Shown: positions 25,648 through 34,410, numbered from the stretch's first letter. The stretch is 64,000 nt of DNA from Amycolatopsis methanolica 239 (GCF_000739085.1 NZ_CP009110.1:5332001-5396000); one strand, 5' to 3'. A program made the numbers and translations. Notes: generated from the sequence alone by a model not told the origin.

Positions 25648-26985
25648 GTGCGGCTGATCCGCCTGGAACGACAGCCCTCGCGCGTCGCCGACGACGTCCG
25701 GGCCGCGCTCGCCGCGCTCGGCCGCGGGGACTACGTCGCGGGCGGCATCGCGCTGGCCGGGGCCCGGCCGCTGCCGGACCGGCGGCCGGTCGAGGCGATC
25801 GTCATCATGCCGACCGTCGTCCTGGTCGTGATCGGCGTCGACCTGCCGGACCCGGCGATCCGCCTCGAAGCGCCCCTCACCGGCCAGTGGAAGGCCGACG
25901 GCTGGCCGCTCGTCGCCGACGGGGACGTGGTCAACCCCGCGGCGGACGCGCTCGCTCTCGCCGATGCCGTCATCGAGCGGCTGCGCCCGGACGTCCCGGA
26001 GCACCTGCCTATCGCCACGATCCTCGCCGTCGGGCCGTTCGTGGAGGAGATCGAGCAGCCGCCGACCGACCTCGCCGGGAACGTCCGCGTCCTGTTCCCG
26101 ACGCAGAACACCCTGCTCGCGGCGATCGCGTCGCTGACCCCCGCGCCGTGGCCGTGCACCCCGGCGCAGGCCCGCGCTCTGATCGGCACGCTCACTCCGG
26201 ACACCGGTCTCACCGGCGACGAACTGGCGGCGGAAGGCTTCACCGTCACCGAGGAGTCGGCGACGGTGAAGCTGGCGCCGGTCAAACCCCGCCCCCGGCG
26301 GCACCGCCCGGCCACGCCCGCCGCCGTGCCGCCGATCGTCCCGCCCGCCGAGGTGACGATGCCGGTGCCCCGGATCGCCGCGGCCGCGCCCGCGATCCCG
26401 GCTTCCGCGCCCGTGCCGTGGCGGCCGGTCGCGGCGATCGCCGTGGCGCTGGTGCTGCTGGCCGTCGTGCTCGTGCTGGTGACGACCGGCGGGGACGGCG
26501 AAACGGTCACCGCGCCCCCGACGACCACCGCGGCCACCCCCGCGCCGCAGGCCGTCGCGGGCATCGAGTTCACCAAGCGGGCCTCCGGCACGGAACGCAC
26601 CTGCGCCGCCCGCGCCTATGGGGACCTGCAGGCGCGGTTGCAAGCAAGCGGTTGCGCGGGCATGGAACGCGGCAGCTTCGAGGCCACCGTGGACGGGCGG
26701 GCGGTCGCCGTGTCGGTCGCGGTGCTCACCTTCGGCAGCGACGAACAGGCCGCGGCCTTCAAGCAGCTCGCCGACACCCCGGGCAGCGGCGGGATCGCCG
26801 ATCTGGCCACCGAGACACACCAGTGGCCGCGCGAGCCGGACACCGCCGGCGCGGCGTACCAGAGCACGATCTCGGGCCCCGCTGTCCGGCTGGTGCTGGC
26901 CGCCTACGTGGACGGCCAGTCCTCGCCGGACGACCCGGCCCTGCTGCGCGCGGCGGGCGCCGCGCTGGGCGTGCGGATCAGTTAG
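25648..26985 (+). CDS. Bitopic membrane protein, degenerate NERD-like N-terminus (hypothetical)
   Basis: A 445-residue protein of unknown function. The N-terminal about 200 residues contain VEAIVIMPTVVLVVIGVDLP and WKADGWPLVADGDVVNP, reminiscent of NERD-type nuclease-related domains but without the expected catalytic Glu-x-Lys. A Pro/Arg-rich linker follows (about 210-265), then one transmembrane helix (VAAIAVALVLLAVVLVLVTT, about 268-287) and a Thr/Pro-rich stalk. The exported C-terminal domain has two Cys residues. The layout resembles cell-envelope sensor or secretion-associated proteins. GTG start follows a GGGGAGG site. Divergent from the subtilase. Confidence 0.6.
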   Translation: MRLIRLERQPSRVADDVRAALAALGRGDYVAGGIALAGARPLPDRRPVEAIVIMPTVVLVVIGVDLPDPAIRLEAPLTGQWKADGWPLVADGDVVNPAADALALADAVIERLRPDVPEHLPIATILAVGPFVEEIEQPPTDLAGNVRVLFPTQNTLLAAIASLTPAPWPCTPAQARALIGTLTPDTGLTGDELAAEGFTVTEESATVKLAPVKPRPRRHRPATPAAVPPIVPPAEVTMPVPRIAAAAPAIPASAPVPWRPVAAIAVALVLLAVVLVLVTTGGDGETVTAPPTTTAATPAPQAVAGIEFTKRASGTERTCAARAYGDLQARLQASGCAGMERGSFEATVDGRAVAVSVAVLTFGSDEQAAAFKQLADTPGSGGIADLATETHQWPREPDTAGAAYQSTISGPAVRLVLAAYVDGQSSPDDPALLRAAGAALGVRIS

Positions 26986-27049
26986 CCGATCGCCGAACCG
27001 CACCTGCACCCCAAGCGTCGGCCCCGGCTGCCTCTCCCACAACCGGTTT

Positions 27050-28444
27050 TCAGAGCCCGTACGCCTCCAGCAGCCGCAGCCACACCTCGCTGATCGTGGG
27101 GAACGACGGGACCGCGTGCCACAGCCTTCCCAGCGGGACCTCGCCCGCGATGGCGACGGTCGCCGAGTGCAGCAGCTCCGCGACGTCCTGGCCGACGAAC
27201 GTGACGCCGACCAGCACCTCGCGCTCGGTGTCGACGATCATCCTGGCCTTGCCCGCGTAGCCGTCCGCGTGCAGCGACGACCCCGAGACGGCGATGTCGA
27301 TGTCGACCACCCGGTGCGGCGCGCCCGATTCGGGCTCGGTCAGGCCCACCGAGGCGACCTCCGGGTCGGTGAACACGACCTGCGGCACCGCGTGGTGGTC
27401 GGCGGTGGCGCTGTGCTTGCCCCACGGCCGGGTGTCCACCGGCTTGCCCGTGGCGCGCGCGGAGATCACGTCCCCGACCACGCGGGCGGCGTACTTGCCC
27501 TGGTGCGTCAGCAACGCGCGGCCGGTGACGTCGCCGGCCGCGTACAGCCACTGGCCGTCCACTTCGGACACCAGGCCGCTGTCGTCAACGGTGAGCGGCT
27601 TGCCCGGCGCGAGCCCGATGACCTCCAGGCCGAGGTCGTCGGTCGCGGGACGCCGCCCGGTCGCGACGAGCACCTGGTCGGCCGTGACGACCGCGCCACC
27701 CTTGAGCTCCAGCCGGGCGGCACCGTCCACTCGGGAGGCTCGCTCCAGGCCGGAGTCGGTGTGCACGCGGACGCCATCGGCCCGCAGGCCCTCCGCGACG
27801 GCGTCGCCGGCGAAGTCCGGGTACCGCGGCAGCGGGCGCGGGCCGGTGACGATCAGGTCCACCTGCGCGCCGAGCCGGGCCCAGGCCTGCGCCATCTCGA
27901 CGCCGACCACCCCGCCGCCGACGACGGCCAGCCTGCCCGGCACCGTGCTGCTGGACGTGGCTTCGCGGGAACCCCACACCGGCACCTCGTCCAGGCCCGG
28001 GATCGGCGGCGTCTTCGGCACGCTGCCGGTACAGACCACCACGGCGTGCCGCGCCCGCAGGACCCGGCCGCCGTCCACAGTGATCTCGCGCTCACCGGTG
28101 ATGCGGCCGCGCCCGCGGATCGTCGTGATGCCCGCGCCGCGCGCCCACTCGACCTGACCGGTGTCGTCGCCCTTGCCGGTGAAGTAGTCGCGGCGTTCGA
28201 ACACCGCCGCCGGGTCAAGCGCTTCGCCCACCGGAACGCCGGGCAGCCGGCGGGCCGCGGCGAGCGCGTTTCCCGGTCGCAGCAAGGCTTTGCTCGGGAT
28301 GCACGCCCAGTAGGAGCACTCGCCCCCGAACCGTTCCCACTCCACCAGCGCGGTGGACAGGCCGCCCTTGACCGCCCGGTCCGCCGCGTTCTCCCCCACC
28401 GGTCCGCCACCGATCACGATGACGTCAAGAGTCTCCTCGGACAT
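27050..28444 (-). CDS. FAD-dependent pyridine nucleotide-disulfide oxidoreductase
   Basis: A 464-residue class I flavoprotein disulfide reductase. FAD motif DVIVIGGGPVGENAA opens the protein. The redox disulfide is in FGGECSYWACIPSK (two Cys separated by four residues). NAD(P) motif RLAVVGGGVVGVEMAQ lies near residue 170, and the second FAD motif is LYAAGDVTG. The C-terminal interface carries HAVPSFPTISEVW with the catalytic His. Family members include lipoamide dehydrogenase, mercuric reductase and soluble transhydrogenase-like enzymes. The sequence does not settle which, and no E2 or mer gene is adjacent. Divergent from the Lsr2-like gene. Confidence 0.88.
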   Translation of the reverse strand: MSEETLDVIVIGGGPVGENAADRAVKGGLSTALVEWERFGGECSYWACIPSKALLRPGNALAAARRLPGVPVGEALDPAAVFERRDYFTGKGDDTGQVEWARGAGITTIRGRGRITGEREITVDGGRVLRARHAVVVCTGSVPKTPPIPGLDEVPVWGSREATSSSTVPGRLAVVGGGVVGVEMAQAWARLGAQVDLIVTGPRPLPRYPDFAGDAVAEGLRADGVRVHTDSGLERASRVDGAARLELKGGAVVTADQVLVATGRRPATDDLGLEVIGLAPGKPLTVDDSGLVSEVDGQWLYAAGDVTGRALLTHQGKYAARVVGDVISARATGKPVDTRPWGKHSATADHHAVPQVVFTDPEVASVGLTEPESGAPHRVVDIDIAVSGSSLHADGYAGKARMIVDTEREVLVGVTFVGQDVAELLHSATVAIAGEVPLGRLWHAVPSFPTISEVWLRLLEAYGL

Positions 28445-28528
28445 GGGTCACAGCGCACACCAGCCCGGCGCCCGGCGCAAGTGGGGCGGGTATTCTCAGC
28501 GGCAAATCGTAAGTACTGGAGGTTATCG

Positions 28529-29305
28529 GTGGCGAAGAACACCGCGGTGCAACTACTGGACGACCTGAACGGCGAACCGGCCGCGGAGACGGTGCGGTTC
28601 GGCCTGGACGGCGTCGAGTACGACATCGACCTCTCGGACTCGAACGCGGGCAGCCTGCGCGAGCTGCTGGCCACCTACGTGCAGGCGGGCCGCCGCACGG
28701 GCGGCCGCAAGCGTCCGCCGCGCCGCCTCGCCCCGATGAAGCGCACGCGCCGCACGGCGAACTCCACTGCCGCGACGGCGCGGAAGGCCGCGGACTCGCC
28801 GTCGAAGAAGACGGCCGCCACCGGGACGGCGAAGGCCCCTACCACGGCGGGCAAGCGCACGACCGCTCGCACGGCGGCCGTGGGCAAGACGGTGAAGGCG
28901 GAGGCCGCTGCCAAGGCCACCAGCCCGAAGCCGGCCACCCGGCGCAAGGCCACCCCGGCGGCGCCGAAGACCACCGACACCAAGACGACCAGGGGCAAGA
29001 AGACCACGGCGGCGGCGAAGACCGCTGACGCCAGCACGCCGAAGCCGGCCACCCGGCGCAGGGCCACCACGGTTTCCGCGCCGAAGACCACCGCGACGGA
29101 GGCCGCGGCGGAGGGCAAGAAGACCAAGCCCGCCGCGAAGCCGTCGCGCGCCAAGGCGAAGGCCAAGCCCGCCGAGGCCGCGCCCGCGAAGGAGAACACG
29201 ACCGCCAAGAAGCCGTCCACGAAGAAGGTCGCGCCGGCGGAGAAGGCTCCTCGCAAGACCGTGCGCAAGGCGCCGCCCGTGGTGTTCTCCGCGGCCACGA
29301 ACTGA
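28529..29305 (+). CDS. Lsr2 N-terminal domain fused to histone H1-like tail
   Basis: A 258-residue basic protein. Residues 1-58 match the Lsr2 dimerisation domain: VAKNTAVQLLDDLNG, ETVRFGLDGVEYDIDLS, LRELLATYVQAGRRTGGR. The Lsr2 C-terminal DNA-binding domain with its R-G-R hook is absent. It is replaced by about 195 residues of Lys, Ala, Thr and Pro in the style of histone H1 and HU-tail proteins. Two copies of KPATRRxAT, each followed by an AAPKTT or SAPKTT motif, are visible. GTG start with GGAGG 6 bases upstream. Predicted nucleoid protein that oligomerises through the Lsr2 part and coats DNA through the tail (inference). Single gene, divergent from an oxidoreductase. Confidence 0.85.
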   Translation: MAKNTAVQLLDDLNGEPAAETVRFGLDGVEYDIDLSDSNAGSLRELLATYVQAGRRTGGRKRPPRRLAPMKRTRRTANSTAATARKAADSPSKKTAATGTAKAPTTAGKRTTARTAAVGKTVKAEAAAKATSPKPATRRKATPAAPKTTDTKTTRGKKTTAAAKTADASTPKPATRRRATTVSAPKTTATEAAAEGKKTKPAAKPSRAKAKAKPAEAAPAKENTTAKKPSTKKVAPAEKAPRKTVRKAPPVVFSAATN

Positions 29306-29472
29306 GTGGGACATCCGGCGCCGGAGATGTGCCCCGCCCACGAACTGAGCGGGATCTCCGCCGCAGTGCACTCGCCGAGATGCCGCAAATCCCAGCGGCA
29401 TCAACCATTGACCGGTACGTCCGGCGCCGGGAGGCACTCGGCCAGGTGCCGTAGATCCCCGTAGGCATCAAG
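29295..29472. repeat. Degenerate direct repeats after the Lsr2-like gene
   Basis: CCACGAACTGAG occurs at 29295-29306 (spanning the stop codon) and again at 29338-29349, each followed by a related GGGA-C/T-C-TCCG stretch. Further on, CCGAGATGCCGCAAATCC and CCAGGTGCCGTAGATCCC, each followed by GGCATCAA, form a second pair. They look like decayed tandem units of about 65 bases. Confidence 0.5.
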
Positions 29473-29480
29473 CCTTCGCG

Positions 29481-29513
29481 ACGCCGGGGCGCTTCAGCGA
29501 GGCGCCCCGGCGT
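29481..29513. terminator. Bidirectional terminator
   Basis: A 12-bp perfect stem (ACGCCGGGGCGC and complement) with a 9-base loop between the convergent Lsr2-like and monooxygenase genes. Confidence 0.75.
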
Positions 29514-29540
29514 GCTGTCCACGGCCCCCCAAGATCGGAA

Positions 29541-30869
29541 TCAGCGGTCGATGCCGAGGTGCTCCCGCAGCGTGGTGCCGCTGTAGTCGGCGCGGAACAC
29601 GCCCCGCTCCTGCAACAACGGCACCACCTTGTCCGCGAACGGGTCCAGCCCGCCGGGCGTCACGTGCGGCACCAGGATGAACCCGTCGCTGGCGTCCTCC
29701 TGCACGTACGTGTTGATCGCCTCGGCGACCGTCTCCGGGGAGCCGACGAACGTCTGCCGCCCGCTGACCTCGACCACCAGGTCCCGGATCGACAGGTTCT
29801 TCGCCTCCGCCAGCTCCCGCCACTGCCGCACCGTCGCCACCGGGTCGCGGTACATGCGCGTCTGCGCGCGTCCCTTGGCGACCGACTCCGCGCCGACCAC
29901 CGGCTCGACCTCGGGCAGCGGCCCCTCCGGGTCGTAGCCGGACAGGTCGCGGTTCCACACCTGCTCCAGGAACTTGATCGCCGTCTGGCCGCTTACCTGC
30001 TGGTACCGCACGACGTTCGCCAGCTCCTCGGCCTCCGCGTCGGTGTCACCGAGCACGAATGTCGCCGCGGGGAGCACCAGCAGCTGGTGCGGCTCGCGCC
30101 CGTAGGCGGGCAACCGGCGCTTCACGTCGGCGTAGAACTTCTGCCCCGCCTCCAGCGTCCCGTGCCGCGTGAAGATCGCGTCCGCCGTCGCCGCGGCGAA
30201 CTCGCGGCCCTCGTCCGAGTCGCCCGCCTGCAGGATCACCGGCCTGCCCTGCGGACCGCGCGGCGCGTTGAACCGGCCCGCGATGTCGAACTGCGCGTCG
30301 TGGTGCTCGAACGCGCCCGCACGGGCGTTGCGCAGGAACACCCCGGACGCCTTGTCGGCGGCGATGTCGTCCGCGCCCCAGGAGTCGAACAGCTCGAACG
30401 CGGTCTGCAGGAACAACTTCGCGCGCTGGTAACGCTGTTCCTCGGGCAGGTAGCCGCCACGGCGGAAGTTCTTGCCGGTGAACGCGTCCCACGAGGTGAC
30501 CACGTTCCACCCGGCGCGGCCTTCGGAGAGGTGGTCGAGGCTGGCGAACTGGCGGGCCACCTCGTACGGCTCGTTGAACGTCGAGTTGATCGTCCCGGCC
30601 AGGCCGAGCCGGTCCGTGACGGCGGCGAGCGCGGCCAGCACGGTGAACGTGTCCGGCCGGCCGACCACGTCCAGGTCGTAGATCTGGCCCGCGTGCTCGC
30701 GCAGCCGCAGTCCTTCGGCGAGGAAGAAGAAATCGAACTTGGCCCGCTCGGCGGTGCGCGCGAGGTGCGTGAACGAGGAGAACTCGATGTGGCTGCCCGC
30801 CTCCGGGTCGCTCCACACCGTGGTGTTGTTGACGCCGGGGAAGTGCGCGGCGAGGTGGATCTGCTTCAT
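29541..30869 (-). CDS. FMN-dependent monooxygenase, NtaA/SnaA/DszA type
   Basis: A 442-residue luciferase-like (LLM) monooxygenase using reduced FMN from a separate reductase. Family landmarks: IHLAAHFPGVNNTTVWSDP at the N-terminus, FDFFFLAEGLRLRE, GLAGTINSTFNEPYEVARQFASLDHLSEGRAGWNVVTS, and the C-terminal GSPETVAEAINTYV plus FILVPHVTPGGLDPF. Relatives oxidise chelators, sulfones or pristinamycin, so the substrate is open. Its ATG overlaps the stop of the upstream monooxygenase by 4 bases, so the two are coupled. No flavin reductase or sulfonate transporter is adjacent. Confidence 0.9.
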   Translation of the reverse strand: MKQIHLAAHFPGVNNTTVWSDPEAGSHIEFSSFTHLARTAERAKFDFFFLAEGLRLREHAGQIYDLDVVGRPDTFTVLAALAAVTDRLGLAGTINSTFNEPYEVARQFASLDHLSEGRAGWNVVTSWDAFTGKNFRRGGYLPEEQRYQRAKLFLQTAFELFDSWGADDIAADKASGVFLRNARAGAFEHHDAQFDIAGRFNAPRGPQGRPVILQAGDSDEGREFAAATADAIFTRHGTLEAGQKFYADVKRRLPAYGREPHQLLVLPAATFVLGDTDAEAEELANVVRYQQVSGQTAIKFLEQVWNRDLSGYDPEGPLPEVEPVVGAESVAKGRAQTRMYRDPVATVRQWRELAEAKNLSIRDLVVEVSGRQTFVGSPETVAEAINTYVQEDASDGFILVPHVTPGGLDPFADKVVPLLQERGVFRADYSGTTLREHLGIDR

Positions 30870-31975
30870 CGCGTCGCTCCTGCGTAGCGGTTGGCGGGAC
30901 GCTCCAGGCCGAGCAGGCCCCGCAGCGTGGTGGCCTCGTACTCGCGGCGGAACACGCCGCGCTGCTGCAGTTCCGGGACGAGCCCGCGGGTGATGGCGGA
31001 CAGATCGTGCGGCAGGGCGCCCGGGCGCAGCCGGAAACCGGACAGGCCGGCGTCGCGCCAGGCCAGCAGCTGGTCGGCGAGCTGGGCCGGTGTGCCGGTG
31101 AAGACCAGCGCGTCGGAGGTGAACTCGGCGCGATCGTCCAGGCGGGCCTTGCGGTCGCGGGCCGCCTGTTCGGTCTCGTCGAGGAACACGACGATGTCGC
31201 CGAACACCAGCAGGTCATCGCGCGGGCCGCGCACCTCCTGCCCCAGAGCGCGCGCGTCGTCGGTGTCCTGCGGGGTGAGGAACACGAGGTCGGCCGAGCG
31301 GGCCGCGAGCCGGTGGATCTCGGTGACGTGCGAGAGCACCGCGACGGGCGGCTGGCCCTGCGGCGGGCGGGGCGTGATCGACGGACCCTTGACGCTGAAG
31401 AACCGCCCGGTGAAGTCGATGTAGTGCAGCTTGTCCCGGTCGATGAACCGGCCGGTGGCGGTGTCGCGGATCTCGGCGTCGTCCTCCCAGCTGTCCCACA
31501 GCCCCCGCACGACCTCGACCCAGTCACCGGCCTCCTCGGCCAGGTCGGGCAGCGGAACCGGGAACTCGCGACGGCCGAAGTGCGCCGCGTCGTCGGGGCT
31601 GCTCGCGATCCGGACGCGCACACCGCCGCGCCCGGTGGAGACGTAGTCGAGCGTCGCGATCGCCTTGGACAGGTGGAACGGTTCGGTGTGCGTGGCGATC
31701 GCCGTCGGCAGGAACCCGATGTGCCGGGTCAGCGGCGCGACGCGGGCGGCGATCAGCACGGCGTCCAGCCTGCCGTCCACCCGGTCGGTGCGCCCGTCCC
31801 GCGGCGCGCCCAGGGAGTCCTCGATCGTGACGAAGTCCAGCAGGCCGTGTTCGGCCTCGAGCACCAGACCGGCCCAGTACCGCGGGCGGAACAGCTCGTC
31901 CGGGCGCGCGTCCGGCTCCCGCCACGCGGCCGGGTGCCAGCCCGCGCCCTCCAGTGCCACCGCGAGATGAACCAT
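30866..31975 (-). CDS. LLM-class flavin monooxygenase, first of coupled pair
   Basis: A 369-residue luciferase-like monooxygenase, shorter than its downstream partner. HLAVALEGAGWHPAAWREP opens the protein. LDFVTIEDSLG, RHIGFLPTAIATHTEPFHLSKAIATLDYVSTGRGGVRV and PVAVLSHVTEIHRLAARSADLVFLTPQ follow. ATG at 31975 is chosen since AAAGGAG lies 6 bases upstream; the frame to 32038 is not needed. The shared C-terminal ending (LQQRGVFRREYEATTLRGLLGL, compared with the partner's LQERGVFRADYSGTTLREHLGI) shows the two are distant paralogues of the same NtaA-like group. Confidence 0.88.
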   Translation of the reverse strand: MVHLAVALEGAGWHPAAWREPDARPDELFRPRYWAGLVLEAEHGLLDFVTIEDSLGAPRDGRTDRVDGRLDAVLIAARVAPLTRHIGFLPTAIATHTEPFHLSKAIATLDYVSTGRGGVRVRIASSPDDAAHFGRREFPVPLPDLAEEAGDWVEVVRGLWDSWEDDAEIRDTATGRFIDRDKLHYIDFTGRFFSVKGPSITPRPPQGQPPVAVLSHVTEIHRLAARSADLVFLTPQDTDDARALGQEVRGPRDDLLVFGDIVVFLDETEQAARDRKARLDDRAEFTSDALVFTGTPAQLADQLLAWRDAGLSGFRLRPGALPHDLSAITRGLVPELQQRGVFRREYEATTLRGLLGLERPANRYAGATR

Positions 31976-32064
31976 GCCTCGCTCCTTTCGCCTCCCCCGG
32001 TCCAGCGATTGGGCGGCCCGCGCTATTTCGCGTACCACCCGTTGGGACGCCTACGGTGGGAGAC

Positions 32065-32475
32065 ATGTACTCCAAGGAGATCGAGGTGAAGACCGGCGGC
32101 CGCGCCGTGGTGCACGACCTGACCAGGGACGCCGAGGCGTTCCTGGCCGAAGCGGACGCCTCGGACGGTCTGCTGCACGTTTTCGTGCCGCACGCCACCG
32201 CGGGCCTGGCGATCCTGGAGACCGGCGCGGGCAGCGACGACGACCTGCTCGCCGCGCTGGACGAACTACTGCCCAGGGACAACCGGTGGCGGCACCAGCA
32301 CGGCAGCAAGGGCCACGGCCGGGACCACGTGCTGCCCGCGCTGGTGCCGCCGTACGCGAGCGTTCCCGTGCTGGGCGGGTCGCCGGCGCTGGGCACCTGG
32401 CAGTCGATCTGCCTGGTGGACACCAACATCGACAACCCGGTCCGGCACGTCCGGTTCAGCTACCTCGCCGGCTGA
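32065..32475 (+). CDS. YjbQ/UPF0047 family protein
   Basis: A 136-residue protein of the YjbQ (UPF0047) family, linked in the literature to a thiamin-phosphate-synthase-like side activity. Conserved features: HVFVPHATAGLAILETG, the DELLPRDNRWRHQHGSKGHGRDH stretch with clustered His and Asp residues, and LGTWQSICLVDTN near the end. ATG at 32065 follows GGGAG closely. Divergent from the monooxygenase pair; its 3' end overlaps the convergent membrane gene by 16 bases. Confidence 0.9.
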   Translation: MYSKEIEVKTGGRAVVHDLTRDAEAFLAEADASDGLLHVFVPHATAGLAILETGAGSDDDLLAALDELLPRDNRWRHQHGSKGHGRDHVLPALVPPYASVPVLGGSPALGTWQSICLVDTNIDNPVRHVRFSYLAG

Positions 32476-33494
32476 AGCGCCGCCGCCGCCACCGGCGCCG
32501 GCGACTTCACCCGGCCTGGCCAGAGGATGACCACCAGGCCGGCGACCAGCATCGCCCCGAGCACCCAGATGCCGGTGGTGACGTCCGGCGCGCCCGGGGT
32601 GCCCTGCAACAGGCTGCGGGTGCCCTCGGTGGAGAAGCGGAACGGCGTCCACGACCACAGCAGGGCCCGGTAGGCCGGGTTGAGCAGCTCCGGCACCTGC
32701 CCGGCGACGTTCGGCGCGAGCAGGTAGAGCGGCCCGAGGATCGCCGTGGCGCGGATGCCCAGCAGCCGCAGCAACGCGGCCTGCACGGCCGCGAACGCCG
32801 CCGCGACCAGCAGGATGTAGCCGAGGACGTCCCAGCCGAGGGGCAGGGACGAGTCCCACAACGCGAGGAACCCGGCAGCGACGCCGGTGATCAGCACGGC
32901 CGTGGCCCCGACCTGGGTGAGGCGCGCCGCGACGCCCACTCGCCGCCCGGTCCGCTCGGCGACGACGACCAGGATGGCGCCGGCGGCCAGGCTGCCGACC
33001 CACGCGAGGATGCTCACCGCGAGCGGCGCCGTGCGGCCCGCGGGGCTCGCCGGGTGCACCGTCTCCACCCGCACCGGCGCGGTCGGGGTGCCGGTCGCCT
33101 GGCTCATCGCCGACGACAGCGCCTGCCCCGCGCCGGTGAGCACCTGTTGCACGACCTGGGTGCCGCTCGGGTTGACTGCGCCGGACACGACCACGCCCAC
33201 CTGTCCGGGCGCCAGTTCCAGGACGCCGTAGACGTCCTTGTCGTCGAGCAGCGTCCTCGCCTCGGCGGGGGTGGTGACCTGCCAGCTGAGGGCCTCGCCG
33301 CCTTGGCTCGTGAGCTGCCCGGCCGCGGCGCGCAGCTGCGGCGGGGCGTTGTCGGGCACCGCGACCGCCACCGGCAGCCCGTCCGGTTCGACCGACGCCT
33401 GGACCCCGACGGTCAGGAATCCCAGCACCACCGCGACGACCGCGCCGGCCAGGGCCGCCAGCCCGGCGACCGGTCTCCGGGATGTGCCAGCCAT
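32460..33494 (-). CDS. ABC-2/YhgE-like multi-pass membrane protein
   Basis: A 344-residue membrane protein with one N-terminal helix (GLAALAGAVVAVVLGFLTVG). An extracytoplasmic loop of about 130 residues follows, with DDKDVYGVLELAPGQVGVVVSGA. Five or so helices occupy the C-terminal half, with GYILLVAAAFAAVQAALLRLLG and WVLGAMLVAGLVVILW. This layout is that of YhgE/Pip-like or DUF3533 ABC-2 permease relatives. No ATPase gene is adjacent. ATG at 33494 has GGGGAGG 5 bases upstream. A TTGAATTCAA palindrome lies at 33523-33532 in its promoter region and may be an operator. Transported substrate unknown. Confidence 0.75.
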   Translation of the reverse strand: MAGTSRRPVAGLAALAGAVVAVVLGFLTVGVQASVEPDGLPVAVAVPDNAPPQLRAAAGQLTSQGGEALSWQVTTPAEARTLLDDKDVYGVLELAPGQVGVVVSGAVNPSGTQVVQQVLTGAGQALSSAMSQATGTPTAPVRVETVHPASPAGRTAPLAVSILAWVGSLAAGAILVVVAERTGRRVGVAARLTQVGATAVLITGVAAGFLALWDSSLPLGWDVLGYILLVAAAFAAVQAALLRLLGIRATAILGPLYLLAPNVAGQVPELLNPAYRALLWSWTPFRFSTEGTRSLLQGTPGAPDVTTGIWVLGAMLVAGLVVILWPGRVKSPAPVAAAALQPAR

Positions 33495-33603
33495 GGGGAC
33501 CTCCCCTATATTTCTTCGACTGTTGAATTCAAGGGGAACGGTAGCCTTGGCTTCGAGCGAAGTCAACGCTCGATGAATAACGGCCTTGGTAGCGTCGGCG
33601 GAC

Positions 33604-34311
33604 GTGACGAGCAGTGCGCACCGGCTGGTGCTGTGGGACATCGACCAGACCCTCATCGACCTGCGCGGGGCGGGCCGCGGCTGGTACCGGCAGGTGCTCG
33701 AGGAGGTGACCGGGGTCCCGATGACCGCGATGCCGGACTTCTTCGGGCGGACGGAGCGCGCGATCACCGCGGAAGTGCTGAGGCTGCACGGGATCGAGCC
33801 GACAGAAGAGCTGATCCAGCGGATGTGGGCGGCGCTGACCGCGGTGTCCGAGCTGGCGTTGCCGGAGCTGGCGAAGCGCGGCCTCGCACTGCCCGGCGCG
33901 TCGACCGCGCTGGCGGGGGTGGCCGCGGCGGGCGGGGCTGTGCAGTCGCTGGTGACCGGGAACCTGCGGGAGATCGCGTGGCACAAGCTGTCCGCGTTCG
34001 GGCTGCACACCCACCTGGACTTCGAGATCGGCGCCTACGGGAACCTGTCCGCGCACCGGCCGGACCTGGTGGCGTACGCGGTCGACCGCGCCCATGCGAC
34101 ACTCGGGCGGCCGTTCGAGCCCGCGTCGGTCATCGTGGTGGGCGACACGCCACACGACATCGACGCGGCGCGTGAACACGGCGCGGTGGCCGTGGGGGTG
34201 GCGACCGGCCGGTTCGACGCGGCCGCGCTCCGCGAGGCGGGGGCGCAGGTGGTGCTGCGCGACCTCAGCGACACGAAGCTGGTGCTGGCCGCGGTGTTCG
34301 GGGAGAGCTGA
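33604..34311 (+). CDS. HAD-family hydrolase (phosphatase-like)
   Basis: A 235-residue haloacid dehalogenase-superfamily protein. Motif I is VLWDIDQTLID with the nucleophile Asp and general acid Asp. Motif II Thr is in LVTGNLRE. Lys motif III lies in AWHKLSAFGL, and motif IV is VVGDTPHDIDAAREHG. A helical cap lies between motifs I and II. It resembles the phosphoglycolate-phosphatase group. GTG at 33604 is preferred to the TTG six codons upstream; neither has a strong ribosome site. Divergent from the membrane gene and convergent with proS. Confidence 0.88.
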   Translation: MTSSAHRLVLWDIDQTLIDLRGAGRGWYRQVLEEVTGVPMTAMPDFFGRTERAITAEVLRLHGIEPTEELIQRMWAALTAVSELALPELAKRGLALPGASTALAGVAAAGGAVQSLVTGNLREIAWHKLSAFGLHTHLDFEIGAYGNLSAHRPDLVAYAVDRAHATLGRPFEPASVIVVGDTPHDIDAAREHGAVAVGVATGRFDAAALREAGAQVVLRDLSDTKLVLAAVFGES

Positions 34312-34358
34312 CCGCCCTGGCCCGCACTTCACCGCCGGGTTCGGCTAGCGGCGAAGAC

Positions 34359-34397
34359 GGCAACGGGCCCGCCGCTTTTCGCGGCGGGCCCGTTGCC
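34359..34397. terminator. Bidirectional terminator between HAD gene and proS
   Basis: A perfect 17-bp stem (GGCAACGGGCCCGCCGC and complement) with loop TTTTC, placed between two convergent genes. Confidence 0.9.
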
Positions 34398-34410
34398 GGA
34401 AAACCGCGGT

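Noticed and set aside
26618-28528. 895-codon frame running from inside the hypothetical membrane gene into the Lsr2-like gene
   Set aside because: Only the part from the GTG at 28529 has a ribosome site and a recognisable domain; the upstream part is antisense to the oxidoreductase gene.
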